Source: an uncultured Lachnospiraceae bacterium
GTDB taxonomy: Bacteria > Bacillota > Clostridia > Lachnospirales > Lachnospiraceae
Length of the DNA: 64,000 nucleotides
Direction of reading: 5' to 3'
Assembly (NCBI GenBank): GCA_910584785.1
Contig: CAJUDX010000006.1
Span: 1-64,000 of the forward strand
A program made the translations under genes and the position numbers. Shown piece by piece: positions 17,794 to 26,310 of this stretch. The notes below the pieces were generated by a model that made no database searches, had not been told where the DNA came from, and saw nothing but the letters and a program-made list of their open reading frames with translations. The stretch's first letter is position 1. Every line of letters begins with the position of its first letter.

Positions 17794-17824
17794 TTGACAC
17801 TTACCCTACGTCACCCTTTATGAT
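17794..17824 (+). promoter_or_regulatory. Promoter of the rmlABD genes
   Basis: TTGACA (17794-17799) is followed by TATGAT (17819-17824) at 19 bp, or TTTATG at 17 bp. The spacing is slightly long. It lies about 100 bases before rmlA. Confidence 0.6.
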
Positions 17825-17920
17825 AAAGGCAGATACATAAACAAGTTCCTGGAAACAGGGATAGAATACCTGGAAAAAGGCAACGATGAGCGATAGAAGA
17901 GAAAGGAAGGGACAAAGAAG

Positions 17921-18829
17921 ATGAAAGGAATTATTTTAGCCGGAGGAAGCGGAACAAGGCTGTATCCATTGACCAAGGTAACATCCAAGCAGCTTTTGCC
18001 GATTTATGACAAGCCGATGATTTATTACCCGCTTTCCGTGTTAATGAATGCGGGAATCCAGGATATTTTAATTATCTCCACACCGGATGATACGCCCAGG
18101 TTTGAGGCGCTTTTAGGCGATGGAAGCCCATTTGGCATCCGTTTATCCTATGCCGTTCAGCCAAGCCCGGATGGTTTGGCGCAGGCCTTTATCATTGGGG
18201 AGGAATTTATAGGAAACGATTCAGTTGCCATGATTTTGGGGGATAATATCTTTCACGGACACGGCTTAAAGAAACGTCTGCGGGCAGCGGCAAAGAGAAA
18301 GTCCGGGGCTACGATATTCGGATACTATGTGGATGACCCGGAGCGGTTTGGAATTGTGGAGTTCGACAAGGAAGGCAAGGCTGTTTCCATTGAAGAAAAG
18401 CCGGAAAAGCCCAAGTCGAATTACTGTGTGACCGGGCTGTATTTCTATGATAACCGGGTAGTGGAATACGCAAAGAATTTAAAGCCGTCTGCAAGAGGGG
18501 AACTTGAAATTACTGATTTAAACCGGATTTATTTGGAAAATGACGAGCTGGATGTGATGGTATTGGGACAGGGCTTTACCTGGCTGGATACAGGGACGCA
18601 TGAGTCATTGGTAGATGCGACAAACTTTGTCAAGACGGTGGAGCAGCACCAGCACAGGAAGATTGCCTGCCTGGAGGAAATCGGGTATATGAATGGGTGG
18701 ATTTCCAGGGAGAAGGTGTTGGAAACCTATGAGATACTGAAAAAGAATCAGTATGGAAAATACTTAAAGGATGTACTTGACGGGAAATATGTAGACAATT
18801 TGCATGAAACGTTTGAATTTGAAGGATAA
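17921..18829 (+). CDS. rfbA: Glucose-1-phosphate thymidylyltransferase
   Basis: RmlA makes dTDP-glucose from glucose-1-phosphate and dTTP, the first step to dTDP-L-rhamnose. The 302-residue protein has the nucleotidyltransferase signature [12 protein letters not shown] (8-19), [11 protein letters not shown], and IEEKP. Length is typical. It opens a plus-strand rmlA-rmlB-rmlD set, with 17 bases to rmlB. Confidence 0.96.
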   Translation: MKGIILAGGSGTRLYPLTKVTSKQLLPIYDKPMIYYPLSVLMNAGIQDILIISTPDDTPRFEALLGDGSPFGIRLSYAVQPSPDGLAQAFIIGEEFIGNDSVAMILGDNIFHGHGLKKRLRAAAKRKSGATIFGYYVDDPERFGIVEFDKEGKAVSIEEKPEKPKSNYCVTGLYFYDNRVVEYAKNLKPSARGELEITDLNRIYLENDELDVMVLGQGFTWLDTGTHESLVDATNFVKTVEQHQHRKIACLEEIGYMNGWISREKVLETYEILKKNQYGKYLKDVLDGKYVDNLHETFEFEG

Positions 18830-18846
18830 GGAGGATTTTACAGCGG

Positions 18847-19869
18847 ATGAAGATTATTGTTACCGGAGGGGCCGGGTTTATTGGAAGCAATTTTGTGCAG
18901 TACATGGTTAATACGTATCCAGGGGACGAAGTGATTAATCTGGATCTTCTGACTTATGCAGGAAATCTGGAAAATTTAAAGCCCGTGGAGGACAAGGCAA
19001 ATTATCGGTTTATCAAGGGAGATATTGCCGATCGGGAGTTTATTTTCTCTCTGTTTGAACAGGAAAAACCGGATATGGTAGTGAATTTTGCGGCGGAAAG
19101 CCATGTCGATCGTTCGATTACGGACCCGGAGATTTTTGTTCGTACCAATGTTATGGGAACAACAACACTTTTAGATGCATGCAATAAGTTTGGAATTAAG
19201 AGGATGCATCAGGTTTCCACGGATGAAGTCTACGGAGATCTTCCGCTTGACCGCCCGGACTTATTCTTTACGGAAACCACGCCGCTTCACACTTCCAGTC
19301 CGTATTCTTCAGCTAAGGCAAGTGCCGATTTATTTGTTTTGGCCTATCACCGGACTTATGGGCTGCCTGTGACGGTTTCACGGTGCTCAAATAATTATGG
19401 GCCATATCATTTCCCGGAGAAACTCATTCCTCTGATAATCAGCCGCGCCCTGGCTGACGAGGAACTTCCTGTGTATGGAACCGGAGAGAATGTACGCGAC
19501 TGGCTGCATGTTTCTGATCACTGCAAGGCGATTGACTTAATTATTCGCAACGGAAAAGTGGGCGAGGTTTATAATATCGGCGGACATAATGAGCGGACAA
19601 ATCTGGAAGTCGTAAAAACCATTCTCCGGGCATTAGACAAGCCGGAATCGCTGATTCGCTTTGTCAAAGACCGCCCCGGACATGACCGCCGATATGCCAT
19701 TGACCCGACAAAACTGGAAACGGAACTTGGCTGGAAGCCCCAGTATACTTTTGACACAGGAATCCAGCAGACCATTCAGTGGTATTTGAATCATCAGGAA
19801 TGGTGGAAGAATATTTTAAGCGGGGAGTACAGCAAGTACTTTGATAAAATGTACGGAAATCGGCTGTAG
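18847..19869 (+). CDS. rfbB: dTDP-glucose 4,6-dehydratase
   Basis: RmlB is an NAD-dependent SDR enzyme forming dTDP-4-keto-6-deoxyglucose. The 340-residue protein has GGAGFIG (7-13), VSTDEVYGD, and the catalytic YSSAK (Tyr153, Lys157). AAGGAGG lies upstream. The product is passed to RmlC, encoded 28 kb away at 47.4 kb, and then to RmlD. Confidence 0.96.
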   Translation: MKIIVTGGAGFIGSNFVQYMVNTYPGDEVINLDLLTYAGNLENLKPVEDKANYRFIKGDIADREFIFSLFEQEKPDMVVNFAAESHVDRSITDPEIFVRTNVMGTTTLLDACNKFGIKRMHQVSTDEVYGDLPLDRPDLFFTETTPLHTSSPYSSAKASADLFVLAYHRTYGLPVTVSRCSNNYGPYHFPEKLIPLIISRALADEELPVYGTGENVRDWLHVSDHCKAIDLIIRNGKVGEVYNIGGHNERTNLEVVKTILRALDKPESLIRFVKDRPGHDRRYAIDPTKLETELGWKPQYTFDTGIQQTIQWYLNHQEWWKNILSGEYSKYFDKMYGNRL

Positions 19870-19964
19870 GGTCACAGGACACAGAAAATAAAGATAGCAG
19901 AAGAATTAAGAACCAAAAACAGGCCTGCAATTTTTAGCATGAAAAGACAGAAAGGAATACAAAA

Positions 19965-20810
19965 ATGAAACTTTTAGTGACCGGTGTTCGGGGACAGTTG
20001 GGTCATGATGTGGTAAAGGAATGTGAGAAGCGCGGAATTACAGCAATTGGTGTGGATATTGAAGAAATGGACATTACCGATGCAGAAGCCTGCGAGAGAG
20101 TAATCAATGAATCCGAAGCTGACGCAGTAGTGCACTGTGCAGCCTATACCGCAGTCGATGCGGCAGAAGATAATATAGAACTCTGCCGGAAAATTAATGC
20201 TCAGGGAACAGAAAATATCGTTAAAATCTGCCGTGAACGGAAGATAAAAATGATGTATTTCAGCACAGACTATGTCTTTAACGGCGAAGGCGATCGTCCC
20301 TGGAAAACCGATGACGAGCGCAGCCCATTAAATGTCTATGGTCAGACAAAATACGAAGGTGAACTTGCCGTGGAAAATTCCCTGGAAAAATATTTCATTC
20401 TTCGCATTGCCTGGGTTTTCGGTGTAAACGGGAAAAACTTTATCAAAACAATGCTACGCCTGGGCAAAGAAAAAGGAGCAGTCAGTGTTGTTAATGACCA
20501 GATTGGTTCGCCAACTTATACTGCCGATTTAGCCGTCCTGGTAGTTGATATGATTCAAACCGACAGATATGGTATCTATCATGTCACCAACGAAGGGGTG
20601 TGCAGCTGGTATGAGTTTGCCTGCCAGATTTTTAAAGAAGCCAAAATGGATGTCAAGGTAACACCCGTAAGCAGTGAAGCATTTCCCGCAAAAGCCAAAC
20701 GCCCTTCCAACAGCCGGATGGATAAGAGTAAACTAACCCAAAATGGTTTTTCCCCGCTTCCCAGCTGGCAGGATGCGCTTAAGCGGTATCTGGGGGAAAT
20801 CTTAATCTAA
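19965..20810 (+). CDS. rfbD: dTDP-4-dehydrorhamnose reductase
   Basis: RmlD makes dTDP-L-rhamnose. The 281-residue SDR protein has TGVRGQLG (6-13), FSTDYVFNG, and YGQTK as catalytic Tyr/Lys. An AGAAAGGAAT ribosome binding site precedes the start. A strong bidirectional terminator follows, so this set ends here without rmlC. Confidence 0.95.
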   Translation: MKLLVTGVRGQLGHDVVKECEKRGITAIGVDIEEMDITDAEACERVINESEADAVVHCAAYTAVDAAEDNIELCRKINAQGTENIVKICRERKIKMMYFSTDYVFNGEGDRPWKTDDERSPLNVYGQTKYEGELAVENSLEKYFILRIAWVFGVNGKNFIKTMLRLGKEKGAVSVVNDQIGSPTYTADLAVLVVDMIQTDRYGIYHVTNEGVCSWYEFACQIFKEAKMDVKVTPVSSEAFPAKAKRPSNSRMDKSKLTQNGFSPLPSWQDALKRYLGEILI

Positions 20811-20819
20811 AATAAAATT

Positions 20820-20887
20820 AAAAATAACTCTTTCTTATGTGATATCCTGGAATGTCATCCATCTCCCATAAAGAAAGAGTTATTTTT
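20820..20887. terminator. Bidirectional terminator between rmlD and FMN-binding lipoprotein
   Basis: Perfect 17-base arms, 20820-20836 (AAAAATAACTCTTTCTT) and 20871-20887, face each other around a 34-base loop. A/T runs at both edges suit both converging genes. Confidence 0.9.
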
Positions 20888-20914
20888 ATTGTTCTTTTAT
20901 AAACTGTTCTCAGC

Positions 20915-20999
20915 TGTAGTAATTACTTGGTTGCAGTGATTACTTAGCTGCAGTAATTACTCAGCTGCAATGATTACTTGTTTGCAGTAATTACTTATT
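20915..20999. repeat. Five 17-bp tandem repeats at the 3' end of the lipoprotein gene
   Basis: Units at 20915, 20932, 20949, 20966 and 20983 all vary on TGCAGTAATTACTTAGC. The central GTAATTAC is a palindrome. The last unit overlaps the minus-strand stop codon at 20991-20993, so the array is the 3' untranslated end of that gene. Confidence 0.85.
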
Positions 21000-22370
21000 T
21001 GCTGCTTCAAGCACAGTGTTCATGTAGCCTGCCGTGTCAGCCAGGGTAGCACCGGAAATGGCATCAACGGGTGCTTCGCTTCCGGCTAAATCGGTTGCAT
21101 CTTTAATGGTCATGCCATTCATATGGTTCTGGATAGCATCAAAGTTAGCATCGATAGTAACGGTAGAGCCGCCCTTGTCTGCCATGTTCTTGCTGTAGTA
21201 GGCGGTATTTACACGCTTGGAGCAGAGAACTTTTCCTTCCGCATAGCCTTCAGCAAATTCAGCGTCGCTGTTTGGTACACCAGTTACATCCGCGCTGCTG
21301 TCAATAAACTGGAACTCATCAATATAGCTTAATACAATCGTTTCCCCATCCGTTAATGCAGCCGCAGTGGTAAAGCACTTGGTTCCATGTGCTGCGCCAT
21401 TGATAACATTCAGCTTTAACGCACTGGAATCCCCGGTAAATTCTACAGCCTGCGTATTCTTGGCAGCCTTTGCAGCCTCGGCAATGGCATTCAGATAACC
21501 GGCAGTATCAACAAGGGTAGCGCCGGAAACAGCATCTACAGCGCCGTCGCCTTCAGCTGTCTTTGTCAGTTCATCAATTGTCTTTCCAACAGCAAAGCTT
21601 TCAATCGCATTAAAGTTGGTGTCAATGGCAACCGTGGAGCCGCCGTGATCTGCCATCAGTGCGCTGTAATACTCTGCATTCTCACGCTTGGAGCAGAGAA
21701 CAAGTCCTTCAGCATAGCCCTCAGCAAAATCGCTGTCGCTGTTTGGCACGCCGGTTACATCTTCGCTGCTGTCGATAAACTGATATTCATCGATGTAGGC
21801 AGCAATAATCACATCATCCTGTACTACGGCAACAGCCTGGGTGAAGCACTTGGTTCCATGGGCCGCTGTATAAGCCTGTCCAATCTGTAATCCGCCGTCA
21901 ATCTCTACGATTGCAGCCGGAGCTGCAGTTTCTGCTTCCTTGGTTTCTGCTTCTGTTTCTTCAATTTCTAAACCTAACGCCTGTGCTGCCGCTTCCTTTA
22001 CTGCATTGCTGGTAACGGTTGCGCCGGAAACACCGTCGATCTCTATCCCATTTGCATCAACAATCTGCTTTTCCAGATCTGCAAATGCCTTTCCGCCGAT
22101 ATCTGGGGTTTCATCGTCGCCCTTAATCGAGCAGGCAGTTACCTTATCGCCGTCCATGGTCAAAGTAACCGTAACTTCTCCGCCGAAACCTTCTGCGGAA
22201 CCCGTCAATGTTTCACCGCTGGCTGCTTCGGCTGTGGTTTCTGCTGCAGTAGTTTCCGCCGCGGTGGTTTCTTCCGCCTGTGTTGCCGGAGCTGTGGTCT
22301 GGTTTCCGCCGCAGGCTGTTAAGGATGCACCTAAGCCTAAGCAAAGTGCTGCTGCTGCAAATTTTTTCAT
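20991..22370 (-). CDS. FMN-binding-domain lipoprotein with three SGAT motifs
   Basis: The 459-residue protein is exported and lipidated: the lipobox is SLTAC with Cys20. A Thr/Ala/Glu-rich linker is followed by an FMN_bind domain ending IDGVSGATVTSNAV (SGAT 115-118). Two larger, closely similar repeats then run about 157-303 and 320-459, each ending in VDAxSGATLxDTAGY (SGAT 282-285 and 439-442). In known families the SGAT Thr carries covalent FMN, so up to three flavins may be bound. Extracellular electron transfer is inference. AGGGAGG precedes the ATG, with its own strong promoter. Confidence 0.85.
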   Translation of the reverse strand: MKKFAAAALCLGLGASLTACGGNQTTAPATQAEETTAAETTAAETTAEAASGETLTGSAEGFGGEVTVTLTMDGDKVTACSIKGDDETPDIGGKAFADLEKQIVDANGIEIDGVSGATVTSNAVKEAAAQALGLEIEETEAETKEAETAAPAAIVEIDGGLQIGQAYTAAHGTKCFTQAVAVVQDDVIIAAYIDEYQFIDSSEDVTGVPNSDSDFAEGYAEGLVLCSKRENAEYYSALMADHGGSTVAIDTNFNAIESFAVGKTIDELTKTAEGDGAVDAVSGATLVDTAGYLNAIAEAAKAAKNTQAVEFTGDSSALKLNVINGAAHGTKCFTTAAALTDGETIVLSYIDEFQFIDSSADVTGVPNSDAEFAEGYAEGKVLCSKRVNTAYYSKNMADKGGSTVTIDANFDAIQNHMNGMTIKDATDLAGSEAPVDAISGATLADTAGYMNTVLEAANK

Positions 22371-22434
22371 GGTAGTCCTCCCTGTTTTGCATTGAGTTTT
22401 TGTTAAATTGTTAGCAATATTACCTTACTTTGGC

Positions 22435-22463
22435 ATTATAGCATAGGGGGTGGAGACCGTCAA
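22435..22463 (-). promoter_or_regulatory. Promoter of the FMN-binding lipoprotein gene
   Basis: On the minus strand TTGACG (22463-22458) and TATAAT (22440-22435) are 17 bases apart, with TGC directly before the -10. It is one of the best promoters in the window. Confidence 0.85.
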
Positions 22464-22490
22464 TGAAAAAGTAATGCCGTATTTTTCCTG

Positions 22491-22520
22491 TTGCAAAAAC
22501 TCCATGAACTACCTTATAAT
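22491..22520 (+). promoter_or_regulatory. Distal glmM promoter candidate
   Basis: TTGCAA (22491-22496) and TATAAT (22515-22520) are 18 bases apart. It would give a leader of about 260 bases. Confidence 0.5.
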
Positions 22521-22583
22521 ATGGAAATTTTTTTATGGATTTATGAAGATTTGCTGTAGATTCTTAGAAATCCCTGTTTTACC

Positions 22584-22612
22584 TTGACATTCCCGCTTTG
22601 CGCTGGTAAAAT
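22584..22612 (+). promoter_or_regulatory. Proximal glmM promoter
   Basis: TTGACA (22584-22589) and TAAAAT (22607-22612) are 17 bases apart, with TGG before the -10. The leader to glmM is about 165 bases and shows no recognisable riboswitch. Confidence 0.75.
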
Positions 22613-22783
22613 GAGCCTGTTTATCGCAGAATGGAGCAAGGTTTATTGAACCGGACACGTTGCATCCGTGAACGGTAAAAATAGAGAATCATAAACTATA
22701 AATTAAAGAAGAAACTGTAAAAAGCATGATAAAATGGATGCGGTGCAGTACAAGGAGAATAACTGCAAAAGGGAGGAAAAGCA

Positions 22784-24139
22784 ATGGGCAAGTATTTTGG
22801 AACTGATGGCTTCCGTGGTGAGGCGAATGTGAATTTAACGGTAGAACATGCATTTCAGGTTGGACGGTTTTTGGGCTGGTATTATGGACAGCAGCATGAG
22901 GATACCCGGTGCCGGGTGGTGATTGGAAAGGATACGCGCAGAAGCAGCTATATGTTTGAATATGCGCTGGTTGCCGGATTGACAGCGTCCGGGGCAGATG
23001 TATTTTTGCTGCATGTTACCACAACCCCAAGTGTTTCCTATGTTGTGCGCACGGAGGGGCTGGACTGCGGCATTATGATTTCTGCCAGCCATAACCCCTA
23101 CTATGACAACGGCATTAAAGTGATTAACGGGAACGGGGAAAAGCTTGAGGAAAGCGTGATTGAAAAGATTGAAGAATACCTGGACGGGAAAATCGGACAG
23201 ATTCCTCTGGCAAAAAAAGATCATATCGGGAGAACGACCGATTTTGCAGCAGGAAGAAACCGCTATATCGGCTATCTGATTTCGGTTGCCACGCGCTCTT
23301 TTAAAAATATGAAGGTCGCCCTGGACTGCGCTAACGGAAGCGCCTCCGCCATTGCCAAAAATGTTTTTGACGCACTGGGCGCGGAAACCCATGTGATCAA
23401 TATGGAGCCGAACGGTGTAAATATTAATACGGACTGCGGTTCCACGCATATTGAGCATCTTCAGAAATATGTTGTGAATATGGGGTGTGATGTGGGGTTT
23501 GCCTATGATGGCGACGCTGATCGTTGCCTGGCAGTGGATGCGAAGGGAAATCTGGTGGACGGCGATGTGATTATGTACATCTGCGGCAAATACATGAAGG
23601 AACAGGGAACCCTGCCGCATGATACGGTGGTTACGACAATTATGTCGAATTTCGGCCTGTACAAGGCATTTGACCGTGCAGGAATCCGCTATGAAAAGAC
23701 AGCGGTGGGCGACAAGTATGTCTATGAAAATATGGCGCAGAACGGTCACGGGCTGGGCGGAGAGCAGTCGGGGCATATTATTTTCAGCAAACATGCCACG
23801 ACCGGGGACGGGATTTTAACCTCCTTAAAGGTGATGGAAGTGATTTTGGAGAAGAAGCAGACCTTGGATAAGCTGGCTTCGGAAGTGGAGATTTATCCTC
23901 AGGTACTTAAAAATGTCCGGGTAAAGGATAAAAAGGCGGCACAGGATGATGAGGTGGTTCAGGCTGAGGTGGCAAAGGTTGCCGAAAAGCTTGGCGATGA
24001 CGGAAGAATCCTTCTGCGCCAGTCTGGAACCGAGCCGGTAGTCCGCGTTATGGTGGAAGCGCCCACCCATGAACTCTGCGAGTCCTGTGTGGATCGGGTG
24101 ATTGCGGTGATGGGAGCACAGGGGCATTTTGCGGGGTAA
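22784..24139 (+). CDS. glmM: Phosphoglucosamine mutase
   Basis: GlmM converts glucosamine-6-phosphate to glucosamine-1-phosphate for UDP-GlcNAc and peptidoglycan. The 451-residue protein has the start KYFGTDGFRG, the phosphoserine loop MISASHNP, the metal loop YDGDADRCL, and the C-terminal RQSGTEPVVRVM. Length is typical. GGGAGG lies upstream. Its product feeds the wall and glycan genes further right. Confidence 0.95.
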   Translation: MGKYFGTDGFRGEANVNLTVEHAFQVGRFLGWYYGQQHEDTRCRVVIGKDTRRSSYMFEYALVAGLTASGADVFLLHVTTTPSVSYVVRTEGLDCGIMISASHNPYYDNGIKVINGNGEKLEESVIEKIEEYLDGKIGQIPLAKKDHIGRTTDFAAGRNRYIGYLISVATRSFKNMKVALDCANGSASAIAKNVFDALGAETHVINMEPNGVNINTDCGSTHIEHLQKYVVNMGCDVGFAYDGDADRCLAVDAKGNLVDGDVIMYICGKYMKEQGTLPHDTVVTTIMSNFGLYKAFDRAGIRYEKTAVGDKYVYENMAQNGHGLGGEQSGHIIFSKHATTGDGILTSLKVMEVILEKKQTLDKLASEVEIYPQVLKNVRVKDKKAAQDDEVVQAEVAKVAEKLGDDGRILLRQSGTEPVVRVMVEAPTHELCESCVDRVIAVMGAQGHFAG

Positions 24140-24178
24140 GTGCGTGCTGGAAGTGCTGGAAGTGCGTGCAAAAAAATA

Positions 24179-24207
24179 TTGCCATGAAATTTCTGCTGTG
24201 TTATAAT
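24179..24207 (+). promoter_or_regulatory. leuA promoter
   Basis: TTGCCA (24179-24184) and TATAAT (24202-24207) are 17 bases apart, with TGT directly before the -10. The leader to leuA is about 200 bases and contains a small ORF. Confidence 0.8.
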
Positions 24208-24244
24208 AGACTAATCCTGCAAAAAGGGAAAACAGAAAGGAATG

Positions 24245-24328
24245 ATGAAGGATGGGGTTAGACCTGTAACCTCCACCGTGTTCATTGTTAAGCATTACGG
24301 CGTGATTTATCGACTCCAGGCCCTCTGA
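24245..24328 (+). CDS. Putative leader peptide upstream of leuA
   Basis: A 27-codon ORF (28 from ATG 24242) has GAAAGG 4 bases before ATG 24245 and ends 82 bases before leuA. Its end reads KHYGVIYRLQAL. The last codons are CGA CTC CAG GCC CTC TGA, with two CTC leucines and a CGA. A short GC stem (GCCCT/GGGGC) overlaps the stop. No T-box motif or T-run terminator is seen, so translational coupling or stalling is more likely than attenuation. Function is inferred. Confidence 0.5.
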   Translation: MKDGVRPVTSTVFIVKHYGVIYRLQAL

Positions 24329-24410
24329 CGGGGCGCAAGGAAAAAGACAGAATGAAAATCAGCTGACTGTTACGAAAATACACAGACAAAGAACAGATGG
24401 AGGAAAAATC

Positions 24411-26078
24411 ATGTTAAATTATCAGCATTATAAACGGGTTCCTGTGGTAGACTTCCCGGAAAGAACCTGGCCGAATAACGAAATTAAGAAGGCGCCGGTA
24501 TGGTGCAGCGTGGATCTGCGCGACGGAAACCAGGCTTTAGTTGAGCCGATGGTGGTGGAAGAAAAGATTGAGATGTTTAATCTTTTGGTGAAGCTGGGTT
24601 TTAAAGAGATTGAAGTGGGATTTCCGGCGGCTTCACAGATTGAGTTTGACTTTCTGCGTCAGCTGGTTGACCGTCAGTTAATTCCCGATGATGTGGTGGT
24701 ACAGGTGCTGGTGCAGTGCCGTGAGCATTTGATTAAACGGACGTTTGAGGCGTTAAAGGGGATTAAGAAGGCGATTGTACACATTTATAATTCAACCTCA
24801 ACCCTGCAGCGGGATGTGGTTTTCCATAAGGATATGGAGGAGATTAAGGAGATTGCCGTTATCGGAACGAAGCTGGTGCAGCGCTATGCAGCGGAGTTTG
24901 ACGGTGAAATCTTATTGGAGTATTCCCCGGAAAGTTTTACCGGGACAGAACTGGACTTTGCCCTGGATATCTGTACAGCGGTTCAGGACACCTGGGGGGC
25001 ATCGAAGGATAAGAAGATTATCATTAACCTGCCTTCTACGGTAGAGATGAATACGCCCAATGTCTATGCGGATCAGATTGAGTGGATGCACACGCACTTT
25101 AAGAACAGGGAAAGCATTATTTTATCGGTTCATCCGCACAATGACCGGGGGACGGGAATTGCAGCGACCGAGCTGGCACTTTTAGCTGGAGCAGATCGTG
25201 TGGAAGGAACCCTTTTTGGCAATGGGGAGCGCACGGGGAATGTGGATATTACAACTCTGGCCTATAATATGTTCTCCCAGGGCCTTAACCCGGAATTAAA
25301 TCTGGAAAATGTCAGGGAACTTGTGGATGTTTACGAGAGATGTACGAAGATGGATATTCATCCGCGTCATCCTTATGCAGGAAAGCTGGTATTTACGGCG
25401 TTTTCCGGGTCGCACCAAGATGCGATTAATAAGGGGATGCAGGCGCTTAAGGAGAGAAAGGGCGAGTACTGGGAGGTTCCCTACCTGCCGATCGACCCAG
25501 CCGATATCGGGCGGCAGTATGAGCCGGTTGTGCGGATTAACAGCCAGTCCGGCAAGGGCGGCGTGGCCTTTGTTATGGATACCTTCTACGGATTTAAGCT
25601 TCCTAAGGGAATGCATAAGGAATTTGCGGATATTATTCAGAAGATTTCTGAAACCCAGGGCGAGGTTGCGCCTGAACAGATTATGGATGAGTTTAAGAAG
25701 CATTATCTGGATCGGAAGGAACCGATGCATTTCAGAAAGTGCCGGATTTCTGATGCCGATACGGGAAATGGCGATTTTGCAACCCTTGCGAAGGTTACTT
25801 ACACCGACCATGGCATAGAAAAGACCTTTGAGGGTGTAGGAAACGGCCCGATTGATGCCGTACAGAGAGGTCTGGAGGATCAGCTGGGCATTCAGATCCG
25901 GGTTATGGACTACAGCGAGCATGCATTAAGTTCCGGTTCCGGTGCGCAGGCGGTTTCCTATATTCACCTTGTCGATATGGTTTCCGGGAGGGCAACCTAC
26001 GGTGTGGGTATCAGTTCCAACATTACCAGGGCTTCCGTGCGGGGGATATTTAGTGCGGTGAACCGGCTGTTTTATTAA
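24411..26078 (+). CDS. leuA: 2-isopropylmalate synthase (LeuA2 type)
   Basis: LeuA condenses acetyl-CoA with 2-ketoisovalerate, the first committed step of leucine synthesis. The 555-residue protein has CSVDLRDGNQALVEPM (DLRDGNQ catalytic motif), SVHPHNDRGTG with metal-binding His residues, and GNGERTGNVD. A C-terminal allosteric domain (about 440-555) contains GSGAQAVSYIHL. The start YQHYKRVPVVDFPERTWP is typical of the type 2 family. GGAGG lies upstream. No other leucine genes are adjacent, so control may act through its leader. Confidence 0.96.
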   Translation: MLNYQHYKRVPVVDFPERTWPNNEIKKAPVWCSVDLRDGNQALVEPMVVEEKIEMFNLLVKLGFKEIEVGFPAASQIEFDFLRQLVDRQLIPDDVVVQVLVQCREHLIKRTFEALKGIKKAIVHIYNSTSTLQRDVVFHKDMEEIKEIAVIGTKLVQRYAAEFDGEILLEYSPESFTGTELDFALDICTAVQDTWGASKDKKIIINLPSTVEMNTPNVYADQIEWMHTHFKNRESIILSVHPHNDRGTGIAATELALLAGADRVEGTLFGNGERTGNVDITTLAYNMFSQGLNPELNLENVRELVDVYERCTKMDIHPRHPYAGKLVFTAFSGSHQDAINKGMQALKERKGEYWEVPYLPIDPADIGRQYEPVVRINSQSGKGGVAFVMDTFYGFKLPKGMHKEFADIIQKISETQGEVAPEQIMDEFKKHYLDRKEPMHFRKCRISDADTGNGDFATLAKVTYTDHGIEKTFEGVGNGPIDAVQRGLEDQLGIQIRVMDYSEHALSSGSGAQAVSYIHLVDMVSGRATYGVGISSNITRASVRGIFSAVNRLFY

Positions 26079-26147
26079 ACTATATTGGTGACAGAAGTAC
26101 TAAAATGTTTGTTTGAATATAACACAAATATATTATGTGGTAAGAAT

Positions 26148-26190
26148 AGCAGATATAAGGTCAGAATCAGGGCTTTATATCTGCTTTTTT
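26148..26190 (+). terminator. Rho-independent terminator after leuA
   Basis: AGCAGATATAA (26148-26158) pairs with TTATATCTGCT (26175-26185), followed by a T-run. Confidence 0.85.
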
Positions 26191-26310
26191 GTGTGTTATG
26201 ATGGAGTAACAGGGAATAAAACGGCAGTCGTGCGCAGAGCAACAGCAGTTGGTGTTCCTGGATAGGATGGGTAGCAGGGAATAAAATAGCAAAAGATATG
26301 GAAAGGATAA

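Noticed and set aside
22620..22780. glmS-type ribozyme or riboswitch before glmM
   Set aside because: No recognisable conserved core; the gene is glmM and not glmS.
22835..23794. 319-codon ORF on the minus strand opposite glmM
   Set aside because: It lies fully antisense to a well-supported gene, has no ribosome binding site and no protein-like pattern.
24329..24410. T-box or intrinsic attenuator before leuA
   Set aside because: No T-box core motif and no T-run after the GC stem.
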